Shown here in pieces: positions 8,262-15,998 of a stretch of DNA of 64,000 nt. Every line of letters starts with the position of its first letter. The first letter of the stretch is position 1. The translations under genes and the position numbers were made by a program. The notes under the pieces are model-generated. The model had not been told where the DNA came from, made no database searches, and saw only the letters and a program-made list of their open reading frames with translations. The DNA lies in NCBI GenBank assembly GCA_963724735.1, contig CAVRVX010000035.1, forward strand, positions 1 to 64,000, given 5' to 3'. This DNA comes from Rhodoplanes sp963724735 (GTDB taxonomy: Bacteria > Pseudomonadota > Alphaproteobacteria > Rhizobiales > Xanthobacteraceae).

Positions 8262-8975
8262 ATGCCTCGCTTCTTGGTTTGCGATGGACAGAGCGTTTAC
8301 CGCATAGGGTTGCGGAGTCTCATTAGCGCAGGAATTCCGCACGCCGAAGTGATTGAGGCGAGCAACCTGCCCCAGGCATTAGATCACATTCGCAGCAGCA
8401 CCATCGACTTGGTGCTCGTGGGGACGGGTCGATCAAGTCTGGCGGTGCTCGATTCCCTGAAGGCGGTGCGCGAAGCCTCGCCGGCTACGCGTTTTGCCGT
8501 CGTATCCGCATCCGACACGCGGGCAGACATTCTTGCAGCCCTGTCAGCTGGATTTCACGGCTTCATTTCAAAGCACCAGTCTGACACCGAGATTCTCGCC
8601 GCCATTACAAGCATCCTGGCTGGGCAGATTTACGTGCCGGCATCGTTCGCCACGATAGGCGGCGGTGATGCCAGTAGCAGCCAATTCGACGGAGAAGCAT
8701 TGCCCGCACTCTCGACTGAAGCTGATGTTTTCAAGCTGACAAGACGTCAGCGCGAGGTGCTAACGCTTTTAGCCCATGGTCTTTCGAACAAAGAGATCGC
8801 CCGGGCGCTCGAAATCGCCGAAGCGACAACAAAAATCCACATGGCCGCGCTTCTGCGCGCACTCAGCGCGCGCAACCGCACCGAAGCTGCCTTCAAAGCA
8901 GCGAATTTCGTGAGGTCGACGGAACTGGTTTCTGCCAGTCAATGTCGCCAGGGTGCCCGAGTTGCTGTTCAATGA
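8262..8975 (+). CDS. LuxR/FixJ-type regulator with a degenerate receiver domain (paralogue)
   Basis: A 237-residue protein, paralogous to the product of 4069-4914. The receiver domain (about 1-120) keeps the fold but reads DLVLVG where the phospho-accepting Asp should be, and CDGQ in place of the usual pair of acidic residues. The HTH domain is complete (LTRRQREVLTLLAHGLSNKE, IARALEIAEATTKIHM, ARNRTEAAFKA). The C-terminal tail differs completely from that of the paralogue. ATG 8262 follows AAGAGAGGA. The two tandem 46-base repeats immediately upstream are a plausible control region. Likely a phosphorylation-independent DNA-binding regulator. Confidence 0.8.
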   Translation: MPRFLVCDGQSVYRIGLRSLISAGIPHAEVIEASNLPQALDHIRSSTIDLVLVGTGRSSLAVLDSLKAVREASPATRFAVVSASDTRADILAALSAGFHGFISKHQSDTEILAAITSILAGQIYVPASFATIGGGDASSSQFDGEALPALSTEADVFKLTRRQREVLTLLAHGLSNKEIARALEIAEATTKIHMAALLRALSARNRTEAAFKAANFVRSTELVSASQCRQGARVAVQ

Positions 8976-9093
8976 CTAAAGCTTGGTCGAACGGGGTGCG
9001 ATGACCGCGGCCATTGTCCGTGCTGTCCGTTCTCGTACACTTGAATGCCTGATTAATGTGCGTCAGGGAAGTTTGCGGGATCGAAGCGTTTGT

Positions 9094-9411
9094 TCAGGTC
9101 TCGATTGCTTCCTGTTCCCGAGCCGCAATTCTTGCCGCTGCGATGCCAATCTCCGCGCGGCGCTTTAGCCCCCATTCGCCATCGTTCTCAGCATCCTGTT
9201 TGACATCCTCAAACATGCGCTCAAGCATCGGCAATGTAGCGGGATGCAGAGTCGCAAATAGCTCCGCGACAAAATTGGCCAACACCTGATCGACAGCAAG
9301 CTCGTTCTGCTCGGCGCCTGAGCGCAATTTCTCCCGCGGCGTGGACTGTCCCACACTCTCCACAGCCAGGCCCTCTCGACGAGGAGCGTCTATCTCATTG
9401 CAGATCAACAT
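9094..9411 (-). CDS. Short conserved protein, paralogue of 14482-14772
   Basis: A 105-residue, acidic, probably helical protein of unknown function. The C-terminal two thirds (FVAELFATLHPATLPMLERM, then AEIGIAAARIAAREQEAIET) match the gene at 14482 nearly residue for residue. The start was set at 9411 because both products begin MLI; the longer frame adds unmatched residues. Two diverged copies on opposite strands 5 kb apart support it as a real family in this accessory region. Confidence 0.6.
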   Translation of the reverse strand: MLICNEIDAPRREGLAVESVGQSTPREKLRSGAEQNELAVDQVLANFVAELFATLHPATLPMLERMFEDVKQDAENDGEWGLKRRAEIGIAAARIAAREQEAIET

Positions 9412-9618
9412 TTCACCGCGCGTCCTCACGGTTTGTCCTATCACAGGCACGTTTCCTCTTTATTAGAGTAAGAAAAACCCTCCAAAAGTCTGCAGAAGCA
9501 CAATCAGATGTCTGGTCTGATATGACCAGAAGGTCTAGTTCGTGCGGCTTAATTGAGCGGCCGTGCTCTGACGCGGGAACTCCTTGGTTGTAATTAGAAA
9601 AAGACCTGAAACTCCGCC

Positions 9619-9632
9619 TTGACTTGCATCAA
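9619..9632. promoter_or_regulatory. FNR/FixK-type binding site candidate
   Basis: TTGACTTGCATCAA fits the symmetric consensus TTGA-N6-TCAA used by FNR/FixK regulators. A second site with the same left half is at 11425. No clear gene start lies just downstream, so the target is unknown. Confidence 0.35.
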
Positions 9633-9753
9633 TACGCTGACAAGAGCCCTCTCGTCCGGGCGTCCGAGCTCGCCTACGCCGGGTGGAGAGAGGCGAGTTA
9701 ACCCTCTCCCTCTTGCCAACGAGCTACCCGGACGTCGGTTCCAGAAAAGAGAA

Positions 9754-9775
9754 GGCCCGGCGCGAACGCCGGGCC
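9754..9775. terminator. Strong GC hairpin without a T run
   Basis: GGCCCGGCG and CGCCGGGCC pair perfectly across CGAA. Without a T tract it is a structural element rather than a standard terminator. The surrounding stretch 9451-10193 otherwise shows no supported gene, only the FNR-type site and the terminator at 10061. Confidence 0.4.
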
Positions 9776-10060
9776 AGGGCCAATGCTTCTGTGCTTCCTA
9801 TGCGGAAGGAACGCCAAGCTAACAGTGAAGATTTAACGCGGGGTTACTCTGGCTTTTATCCCGGCTAGATTGGGGCGGCTGATGTAGCTCGGTCGAGTCC
9901 GCGCAAGAGCCCGCGCGCAAACCCGCTTGGGCGATACGCTGATGTCCTTCAACACACGGCCAGCCCCACCTTCGTCATTCACGCCGAACTGCCTTGCGCG
10001 GATTCGCAGGAATTTGGTGCTGCTGTGGTCCGATACGTGATCCGCTGTACCGTCACAACG

Positions 10061-10090
10061 AAGCCCGCCGGGGAAAGTCGGCGGCTTTTT
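10061..10090 (+). terminator. Rho-independent terminator
   Basis: AAGCCCGCCG pairs with CGGCGGCTTTTT (one bulge), giving a stem followed by five T. No clear gene ends just before it, so it may belong to a lost gene or a short RNA. Confidence 0.5.
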
Positions 10091-10193
10091 GTGCAATACG
10101 GAGATTTTTTGTGCAACACGAAATCGTTCCCTGGTTTTGCCCAAATGATGGCTTGGGTTGTGCGCTGCGGTACGTCAATTGGGGAGCAGTGCA

Positions 10194-10397
10194 GTGAGCA
10201 AGATCACCGACAAGCTCATCTTCGATTTGATCAAGCAACACTATCGCCCTTACGACACGCACGAAGAATTCCACCGGGGCTTCTCGGCCTACCAGACCGG
10301 CAATTCCAGCAATCCGCACGAGGCCGACAGCATCTCTGCTCGGGCATGGGACCGGGGCGTTGAGGCTGCGATGCACTATAAGAGAGCAACCGGCTAA
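10194..10397 (+). CDS. Small protein, weakly like ribosome modulation factor (Rmf/CrpP)
   Basis: A 67-residue protein with a GTG start behind GGGGAG. Its second half (FSAYQTGNSSNPHEADSISA, then AWDRGVEAAMHY) has the A-x-x-x-G, N-P and A-W-x-x-G-x-E-A spacing of the Rmf/CrpP family, short basic proteins that bind ribosomes or other targets. The likeness is limited to that pattern, and the first 28 residues match nothing I know. It is followed 43 bases later by a mini membrane peptide. Confidence 0.5.
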   Translation: MSKITDKLIFDLIKQHYRPYDTHEEFHRGFSAYQTGNSSNPHEADSISARAWDRGVEAAMHYKRATG

Positions 10398-10440
10398 AAC
10401 GACCGCGACTCAATCAACAATCTCGAAGAAGCGCCGAAAA

Positions 10441-10530
10441 ATGGTCGACTATGTCCATAATCCTGCGACCTTTTACCTGATACCGGCAGTCTTTTTGCTA
10501 ATTTGTTACGCGCTCGATCTTTTCCCTTAG
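10441..10530 (+). CDS. Tiny one-helix membrane peptide (29 aa)
   Basis: The frame encodes MVDYVHNPATFYLIPAVFLL followed by ICYALDLFP. It has one hydrophobic segment of about 16 residues. A weak GAAGCG lies 10 bases upstream. It is the third such peptide in the accessory region, with no recognised family. Confidence 0.35.
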   Translation: MVDYVHNPATFYLIPAVFLLICYALDLFP

Positions 10531-10681
10531 GAGCTTCCCGCCCCTGACCAAAATTCGGATGCCAGCCGCGGGAAGCCTCGTCGGGGAGCGCGCGCCTCGG
10601 CTTTCAGAAAGGTGGCCTGCGGTCGCGAGCTGGTTGACCATCTTTACCGTCCAAGGCCACCGACGCGCGCATTCAACCGAC

Positions 10682-10711
10682 AGCCCGCCTGGGTGCGCTC
10701 AGCGGGCTTTC
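10682..10711 (+). terminator. Rho-independent terminator-like hairpin
   Basis: AGCCCGC and GCGGGCT pair around a 13-base loop, followed by TTCC. It lies just before the hisI fragment. Confidence 0.4.
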
Positions 10712-10791
10712 CTGCGGCTTGATTATGAACTCTATCTGACCTCGCAGTACCGCTCCTCGAAGGCGCAGATCAGCGTGCAGAACGATGCCAG

Positions 10792-11046
10792 ATGTCCGAT
10801 TACCCGAACCGCAACCAAAGGTCGCCTTTCAGCCGGTTCAGAGAAATCCGGGTCGACTGCGAGCAGGCCGCGCTCCTGGTCAACGTGGAGCAGACCGCCA
10901 AGGGCGTCTGCCACACCGGGCGCGCCTCGTGCTTCTATCGGGGGCTGCGCAAGCCGGCCGGGCGCCTGCTTCTGTTGACGCCGCGCGACGCCGAGAAGGT
11001 GTTTGATCCGTCTGAAGTGTACGGCGTCTCCGGAAAAGCGGGGTGA
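10792..11046 (+). pseudogene. hisI (phosphoribosyl-AMP cyclohydrolase) 3' fragment
   Basis: Within this frame residues 14-53 (FREIRVDCEQAALLVNVEQT, then KGVCHTGRASCFYRGL) match the C-terminal end of HisI, including the metal-binding Cys residues of CHTGR-SCFYR and the Asp of RVDC. The N-terminal two thirds of the enzyme are missing, so the piece cannot catalyse the third step of histidine synthesis. Beyond SCFYRGL the frame continues into unrelated sequence. It is probably a relic of a transferred or duplicated hisI; the functional gene should be elsewhere. Confidence 0.75.
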
Positions 11047-11265
11047 AGACTTTTTGGACTTCTTAGTGCTGGTTCGTCGGCATAAGTCAGATGATGCAGA
11101 TTGCCCCATCCGGGTCGTCTGCTTCATGGTCACGCTCCCGGCTATTCTTCAAAGGCGGACGATACGAGCTTCGGCGGCTTCGGCTGCCGTCAGAGACCGT
11201 CCTCAGCCATGCCGACGGGCGGCGCCCTCCTTGGGCGTTCCTCCCCTGAAACTTGGGGCCCCGCT

Positions 11266-11287
11266 CCGGCCTCGGCCGGGTCTTTTT
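11266..11287 (+). terminator. Rho-independent terminator
   Basis: CCGGC and GCCGG form a short GC stem around CTCG, followed by GTCTTTTT. Confidence 0.5.
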
Positions 11288-11424
11288 GCGTTTCGGGAAC
11301 GACTTAACTTAGTCTGAAACGAGAAGCAGGACCGCTCGATCGGTGGGAAGCTGGTTAAGGCGCTCACCACCAAGTTCTCGCCGTGAGATTTAAGCATGCG
11401 GCGAGCCAGTCAGGGCGGGTAACC

Positions 11425-11438
11425 TTGACTTGGGTCAA
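11425..11438. promoter_or_regulatory. FNR/FixK-type binding site candidate
   Basis: TTGACTTGGGTCAA matches TTGA-N6-TCAA. It shares TTGACTTG with the site at 9619. The next intact plus-strand gene starts 560 bases further on, so its target is uncertain. Confidence 0.35.
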
Positions 11439-11569
11439 ATCTTGACGCGCGCCAACTGATAATTTAAACCCTACGTAGTGGTTCATAAGCAGCTAAGGAC
11501 GCTACGCCAGGGCGAAAGCGGCCATCTCGGTTAAGCTGGAAAACACACCCTCAGATTCGGAGATCACGT

Positions 11570-11949
11570 GTTCGACCCGCCGCGAGGTTTTGGGTTTTGA
11601 TCCCATGTCGACCCAGGTCGAGGATATTCTTTTTCGCTCTCGGATCGGGGGCTACGCACTGGTGAGCAGGCAGGTACCCTATTGGTTGTGGTCCAGTTGC
11701 TTGCGCGCAATCGGCTCATTTCCTTGGCCGATGCGAGGAAGCTGATTGGGCTGTTGAGCGCGGAGTTGCCTGAGGCGCAGAGAGGAGTGATCGCGCAATG
11801 CGTCTTTCTACGTAAGGCAAGGCCTGTTCGCCGACGCCCGTGAGCTCGGGAACAGATGCGATCTGTCCATCTTCGTCGGCGATGAACGGCGCGGCGCTCA
11901 AGTCCTTCAAAGCGGTTAGGTTTCTTGCTTTAAAGGCAGCTTCAGTGGG
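11570..11949. repeat. Inverted repeat copy B with an orphan regulator tail
   Basis: This is the opposite-strand partner of 4686-5069. On the minus strand (11716-11949) it encodes TEAAFKARN followed by the same C-terminal tail (DLSAAPFIADEDGQIASVPE) as the regulator at 4069-4914. The receiver and HTH parts of that regulator are absent, so only its 3' end was copied. The junction is sharp at about 11950, 50 bases before the next gene. The plus strand carries a frame-disrupted version of the small MSTQVEDILF gene. Confidence 0.75.
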
Positions 11950-11999
11950 CACGGCGCCACCGCCGGACCGTCGTCATCTGGGTAATATCTAAGGAGGCG

Positions 12000-13004
12000 A
12001 TGCTGTTTGAACGGCGTGCATTCATTGCTTTCCTCGGCTATGCGGTGGCGAGCCGGTCTCTGCCGGCTGTAGCGCAGCCGGCACCCCACCCGCCCATTGT
12101 CGGGGTTTTGATGGGCTTCGGGTTGCCGGGAGATTCGGCGACCAAGGCGCGCACCGAAGCCTTCGAGCAGGGCCTCAAGGAAGAGGGCTGGATCGTCGGT
12201 ACCGATCTACGCATCGAGTATCGATTTTCGGAAGGCAATTTCGATCGCATCAGGACATTTGCCGAGGAGTTAACTACTCTTAGGCCTGATTGCATTCTCG
12301 GACATAGCACCCCGGTCGTCGCGGCGTTGATGCAGGTCACCCGGACAATTCCGATTGTTTTCGTAGCCGTAACCGATCCGATCGGAAGCCGATTCGTAGC
12401 AAGCGTCCAGCGACCCGGTGGCAATATTACCGGATTCACCGTCTTTCAAGGCAAGATGACAGGTAAATACCTGTCAATCCTGCGGGAGTTGATCCCGCAA
12501 CTCTCCAGCGCTGCTATCATCTACAATCCGGCAACCGCGCCTGGCGCAAAGTCGGTTTTTTTGCCAGCCTTCATCGAAGCTGCAAGGTCTTACCAGATCG
12601 AACCAATCACGCTTCAAGTCAGCAGCAAGGCAGAAATCGAGAGCGGCTTAGCGCAATTGTCCGGCCGACGGGACGTTGGGTTGATCGTCATGCCGGACAA
12701 CTTCACGTCTCTCAATCGGGAGCTGCTTGTCACCCTCGCAGCGCGATACCGCATTCCCACCATCTATCCTTACCGCTACTTTGCGGAGCTAGGAGGTTTG
12801 CTGTCCTACGGGGTCGACGCCCCGGACCTTTTTAGGCGGGCTGCCGGGTATGTCAGCCGCATTCTTCGAGGGGCGAACCCTGCAGAGCTTCCTGTTCAAG
12901 CGCCCACAAAATTTCAACTCGCGATCAACCTTAGGACCGCCAAGGATCTTGGACTAACCGTGCCGAAGGTTCTGCTTGCAGGCGCCGAATACCTCATCAA
13001 GTGA
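12000..13004 (+). CDS. ABC-type substrate-binding protein (PF04392 family)
   Basis: A 334-residue periplasmic binding protein. The N-terminus has a twin-arginine-like signal (ERRAFIAFLGYAVASRSLPA) ending at AVAQPA. The body has the two-lobed fold typical of this family: PIVGVLMGFG, EGNFDRIRTFAEEL, PIVFVAVTDPIGSRFVASVQ, RPGGNITGF, VMPDNFTSLNRELL and the end GLTVPKVLLAGAEYL. It is complete, with AAGGAGG directly upstream of ATG 12000. Such proteins are abundant as orphans in Bradyrhizobium relatives, and no permease or ATPase gene is adjacent here. The ligand is unknown. Confidence 0.88.
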   Translation: MLFERRAFIAFLGYAVASRSLPAVAQPAPHPPIVGVLMGFGLPGDSATKARTEAFEQGLKEEGWIVGTDLRIEYRFSEGNFDRIRTFAEELTTLRPDCILGHSTPVVAALMQVTRTIPIVFVAVTDPIGSRFVASVQRPGGNITGFTVFQGKMTGKYLSILRELIPQLSSAAIIYNPATAPGAKSVFLPAFIEAARSYQIEPITLQVSSKAEIESGLAQLSGRRDVGLIVMPDNFTSLNRELLVTLAARYRIPTIYPYRYFAELGGLLSYGVDAPDLFRRAAGYVSRILRGANPAELPVQAPTKFQLAINLRTAKDLGLTVPKVLLAGAEYLIK

Positions 13005-13508
13005 CTTGGAGACCTGGGCAAAGTTATTTTAACGCCAGTATATAGCCCTCGGATCAGCCAGGGCTTGCCCGTCGGGCATGGCGGCAATGGCGTCAGGAAT
13101 ACCGGTGTCCCAAAGCAGCCAACCCTGCGCGTGATTGTGGCCGTGCAGTTATCAGTCCACCCTTTTCCGCTCAACGCCATGAACGCCGCGTGGCAAAGAG
13201 GCACAAGGGAGTAATGATACCGAGGATCACACCAGCTAAACGCGTTATGGCGCGCGCATTCGCGCGTGCGCAAGGCGCTCCCGATGCGGATTAACGAGAG
13301 CCTGAAAACTGGCCGGGACCTGTTAAGAAAGCGAAGGGACTCGGCGGCTGATATGCCCGCTGCCCGCCGGGGAAGCTCGGCGGGTTCATGTCCAATCCTT
13401 GACGCGCGTGTTGCTGATCTCGACCGAATCTTTGCTCATTGCAGACATCACCGGGGCAAGTTCAGTTCATAAAATTTCCTCGCGTGAAATCAGTCGCGGG
13501 CGGGGGAT
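13005..13508. other. Intergenic with GC hairpin
   Basis: No convincing gene. A hairpin CCCGCCG / CGGCGGG occurs at 13363-13384 without a proper T run. Its stem resembles that of the terminator at 10061. Confidence 0.3.
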
Positions 13509-13691
13509 ATGGGCCAGCAACGCAAGGACGATCGCGAACAGGAACTGCTATTGCATGATAGGCGCGAAGGCCAGTGGACCAAATTGCAATTATTGGAGAT
13601 GGACGATCGCTTCCAGATGGCGGTGCGACGTGGGCTTGCTGAACCGGATCTCCGGCAGCCGCGCAGGCCGAGACGAGGCGAAACGCTCTGA
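13509..13691 (+). CDS. Possible small protein (60 aa)
   Basis: ATG 13509 lies 6 bases after a G-rich site (GGCGGGGG). The product is highly charged (QRKDDREQELLLHDRREGQW, then KLQLLEMDDRFQMAVRRGLA) and has no membrane segment or known domain. A clean terminator follows 12 bases after the stop, which is the main reason to accept it. Confidence 0.38.
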   Translation: MGQQRKDDREQELLLHDRREGQWTKLQLLEMDDRFQMAVRRGLAEPDLRQPRRPRRGETL

Positions 13692-13703
13692 TCAATAGGT
13701 AAT

Positions 13704-13730
13704 GGCCGCCACCGGGCGGCCTTCCTGTTT
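13704..13730 (+). terminator. Rho-independent terminator
   Basis: GGCCGCC and GGCGGCC pair around ACCG and are followed by TTCCTGTTT. Confidence 0.55.
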
Positions 13731-13753
13731 GGTGGTTCCTTGGGATGACCCCC

Positions 13754-14125
13754 TCATTCGTGCCCGGGGAAGATCTCTATGCAATGGAGGGATGGCCCCT
13801 GTAAGCGGAAGGCTCCGGCGCGGCGTAGCTCGTCTAAACTCACGCGGCCACCGCAGGTGCGTCCGTAATTATACAAGAAGGTGTCGGACAAGACCCGTTT
13901 GCTTAGCCAAATCCCGTCACACGCGCTCATTGAGCCGTTGAAACAGGCGACCTGCGCTTCGTTGAAGTCTGCTGCCCAGTCGCCCGGCTCGGCTAGCCAC
14001 GGCTCACTCGGCGCGGGTAGGTCCTCGGCAAATACCGTGTCACATGCCGATGTGGCTACCACTGCAGCCAACAGTATGGAGACTATGCGAACGACGCGAC
14101 TGCGAGCGGTAGTGTGGTTCAACAT
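13754..14125 (-). CDS. Secreted protein with ACD...TCGG motif
   Basis: A 123-residue protein with a signal peptide (VVRIVSILLAAVVATSACDT, cleavage near VFAED). The mature part carries FNGSMSACDGIW and LYNYGRTCGGRV. This reproduces the small secreted-domain pattern in which a Cys-containing ACD segment and a YG-TCGGR segment probably form a disulfide. Such domains are found in bacterial exported proteins of unknown function. ATG 14125 is preceded by GAGGAAC. No partner gene is adjacent. Confidence 0.65.
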   Translation of the reverse strand: MLNHTTARSRVVRIVSILLAAVVATSACDTVFAEDLPAPSEPWLAEPGDWAADFNEAQVACFNGSMSACDGIWLSKRVLSDTFLYNYGRTCGGRVSLDELRRAGAFRLQGPSLHCIEIFPGHE

Positions 14126-14481
14126 TGGTCCGTTCCTCAGCCATCCCCTCGGTTCAACACACGAGCACGGGATAAGTTAGCTCCCACTCAATCGTCCGAC
14201 CGCGCGGCGGCACACCTACACCGAGTACAAACCATGCGGGACCGGCAGGCGCGGACAAGCACCGCATCGACCCAGCGAGCGCCATTGGCGGGCCCCCGGA
14301 GCGGAGGCATGACGGCCCCAGACTGAGGGGGTCGCTACCCCCGAACAAAAAAAGGCGCAAAAGTGAATTAGTTCATACGTACTTTTGATTGTATTCGGGC
14401 AGACCTTAGGAGGATTTTTCTTGCGGCTGATAAGGAAAATAATGGTGCCACGGTCAGTCGAACACAACGAGGAGTGGCGAC
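14126..14481. other. Intergenic upstream region
   Basis: About 355 bases between divergent genes. A hairpin GGGGGT/ACCCCC at 14327-14342 is followed by an A-rich stretch. The AT-rich segment 14345-14440 probably holds the promoter of the 14482 gene, but I cannot assign -35 and -10 boxes with confidence. Confidence 0.3.
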
Positions 14482-14772
14482 ATGCTGATCGACCAGCCGG
14501 AGACCGTCGGATCGGTGTCCACACCGCTCGAAGAACTGCTACGGTCAAGGGTCGGCCAGAACGATTGCGCTCCCGATCATGTGCTAGCCGTTTTTGTCGC
14601 GGAATTATTTGCGATTTTGCATCCCGCAACATTGCCAATGCTTGAGCGCATGTTTAAAGATGTCAAACAAGATGTCGAGGATGATGGCGAATTAGAATTA
14701 AAGTGGCGTGCGGAGATTGGCATCGCGGCGGCCCGAATCGCACTTCGAGAACAAGAAGCGCTCGAAAGCTGA
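14482..14772 (+). CDS. Short conserved protein, paralogue of 9094-9411
   Basis: A 96-residue acidic protein, predicted helical, with GAGGAG just before ATG 14482. The segment FVAELFAILHPATLPMLERM, followed by FKDVKQDVEDDGELELKWRA and EIGIAAARIALREQEALES, matches the product at 9094. The N-terminal 35 residues have diverged. Function unknown. Confidence 0.65.
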   Translation: MLIDQPETVGSVSTPLEELLRSRVGQNDCAPDHVLAVFVAELFAILHPATLPMLERMFKDVKQDVEDDGELELKWRAEIGIAAARIALREQEALES

Positions 14773-14789
14773 ATAAATCTTCGATCCTT

Positions 14790-14969
14790 GTGAAGACGAC
14801 CCGAGCCTACAGTCTCGACGTGATCACCCTCCGCCCGCGCCGGTACATCCGCGGTTTCCGCACATTCGCGATGAATGTCTCTCAAATCTACGACGGCGAA
14901 GGCGACCCGGTCGAAATGAACATCGATTTGGAGCCCACATCGAAATTCGCCCAGTCAGGCACTCTATAG
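14790..14969 (+). CDS. Possible small protein (59 aa)
   Basis: A GTG-started frame 17 bases after the preceding gene, encoding VKTTRAYSLDVITLRPRRYI, then FAMNVSQIYDGEGDPVEMNI. Codon use looks coding and two hairpins follow its end. No domain is recognised and the ribosome site is poor. Confidence 0.35.
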   Translation: MKTTRAYSLDVITLRPRRYIRGFRTFAMNVSQIYDGEGDPVEMNIDLEPTSKFAQSGTL

Positions 14970-14995
14970 AGAGTGAGGGGCGGGTTTAGCCGCCC
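14960..14995 (+). terminator. Double hairpin at the end of the 14.5-15 kb gene pair
   Basis: CACTCT/AGAGTG (14960-14975) is followed at once by GGGCGG/CCGCCC (14978-14995). There is only a weak T tract after the second stem. Confidence 0.45.
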
Positions 14996-15254
14996 GTCGA
15001 TGCTTACCTTTCGCTTTCTCGAACATGCTCATTTCGAGGCTCCCCATGCCGAAATTTCGCCTTTGGTGGCAAGCGCGGATAGGAGTGGGAGCCACCCTGA
15101 AGGTGCTGACGGCACACTGCTAATGAGAGCGGTGCTTGCTCCTCAACCATGATCGGAATCGCCACGGCGGCGGTCCACCGCCTGGAATGTGCATGTTCGG
15201 TACATAGCCGCCCCGCAGGCGGTTGACAATTGCCGCGTATTTGCGCGGTACGGT

Positions 15255-15866
15255 CTACTGCTGGTTCAGCATATCGTTCGTATAGACGATGGGCGTCAGC
15301 CAAAACCACATCTGCAGCACGACCGACATGACCTGGCCGACGTCGCGGGAAAACACGTTGAACATTCCCAGCATCACGCCCAGGCCGAACGCAAACGTCG
15401 CGATCAGCGCGGCTCCGAGCGGAAGGACGAGCCAGGCAAGGCCGGGCAGTTCGCCGAAGAACACGAATACAACGGCGATGGCGAGCAGCAGCAGCGCATG
15501 ATTGACCAGCGCTCCCCCGAGCACGATGATCGGCAGGCACAAGCGGGGAAAGGCGATCTTTTTCAGCGGGCCTGAATACTCGATAAAAATCGTGAGGCAG
15601 CGATTGACGATTTCGCTGAACAGGCCCCAGGCCGCCAGGCCAGCCATCAGGTAAATCGGATAGGCCGCACTGCCCGCGACCCCGCCAAGCTTTGCCCCGA
15701 TGATTCCGGCGAGGACGACAGCATAAATGGTCGCCTGCGCGAGCGGATTGAGAACCGACCACAGCAAGCCGAGCCGCGATCGCGCGTACCGGGCCATGAA
15801 CTCGCCGCGGATCGAGCTCAGAATGAAATAACGGTACCGCCAGAGCGCCGAAAACATGCCCATCAA
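15255..15866 (-). CDS. Wzm-type polysaccharide ABC permease, C-terminally truncated
   Basis: A 203-residue ABC-2 membrane protein of the family that exports O-antigen or other polysaccharides. The start (ALWRYRYFILSSIRGEFMAR, SRLGLLWSVLNPLAQATIYA) and the helix LQMWFWLTPIVYTNDML are typical. Family members are about 255-265 residues; this one stops at MLNQQ, about 55 residues early, before the last membrane helix. The sequence downstream in any frame does not resume the family, so this is a real loss rather than a simple frameshift. No Wzt ATPase gene is beside it. It is probably non-functional. Confidence 0.75.
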   Translation of the reverse strand: MMGMFSALWRYRYFILSSIRGEFMARYARSRLGLLWSVLNPLAQATIYAVVLAGIIGAKLGGVAGSAAYPIYLMAGLAAWGLFSEIVNRCLTIFIEYSGPLKKIAFPRLCLPIIVLGGALVNHALLLLAIAVVFVFFGELPGLAWLVLPLGAALIATFAFGLGVMLGMFNVFSRDVGQVMSVVLQMWFWLTPIVYTNDMLNQQ

Positions 15867-15998
15867 ATCTTAGACTTCATTCCTCTCGGCGCGCCACTCT
15901 ATCACAATCGGGGAGGTTGTCGCGGCAAACACAAGCTCCCGCCCGGTCGAACATCATTTGCGCCGTACATAATCTTTTGCCCGTTCGGGTGCAGGCGC

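Larger units (their letters stand above)
11047..11569. other. Intergenic stretch with terminator and FNR-type site
   Basis: No gene is supported in these 520 bases. They hold a hairpin with a T run at 11266-11287 (CCGGC, GCCGG, then GTCTTTTT) and an FNR-type palindrome at 11425-11438. Confidence 0.35.
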
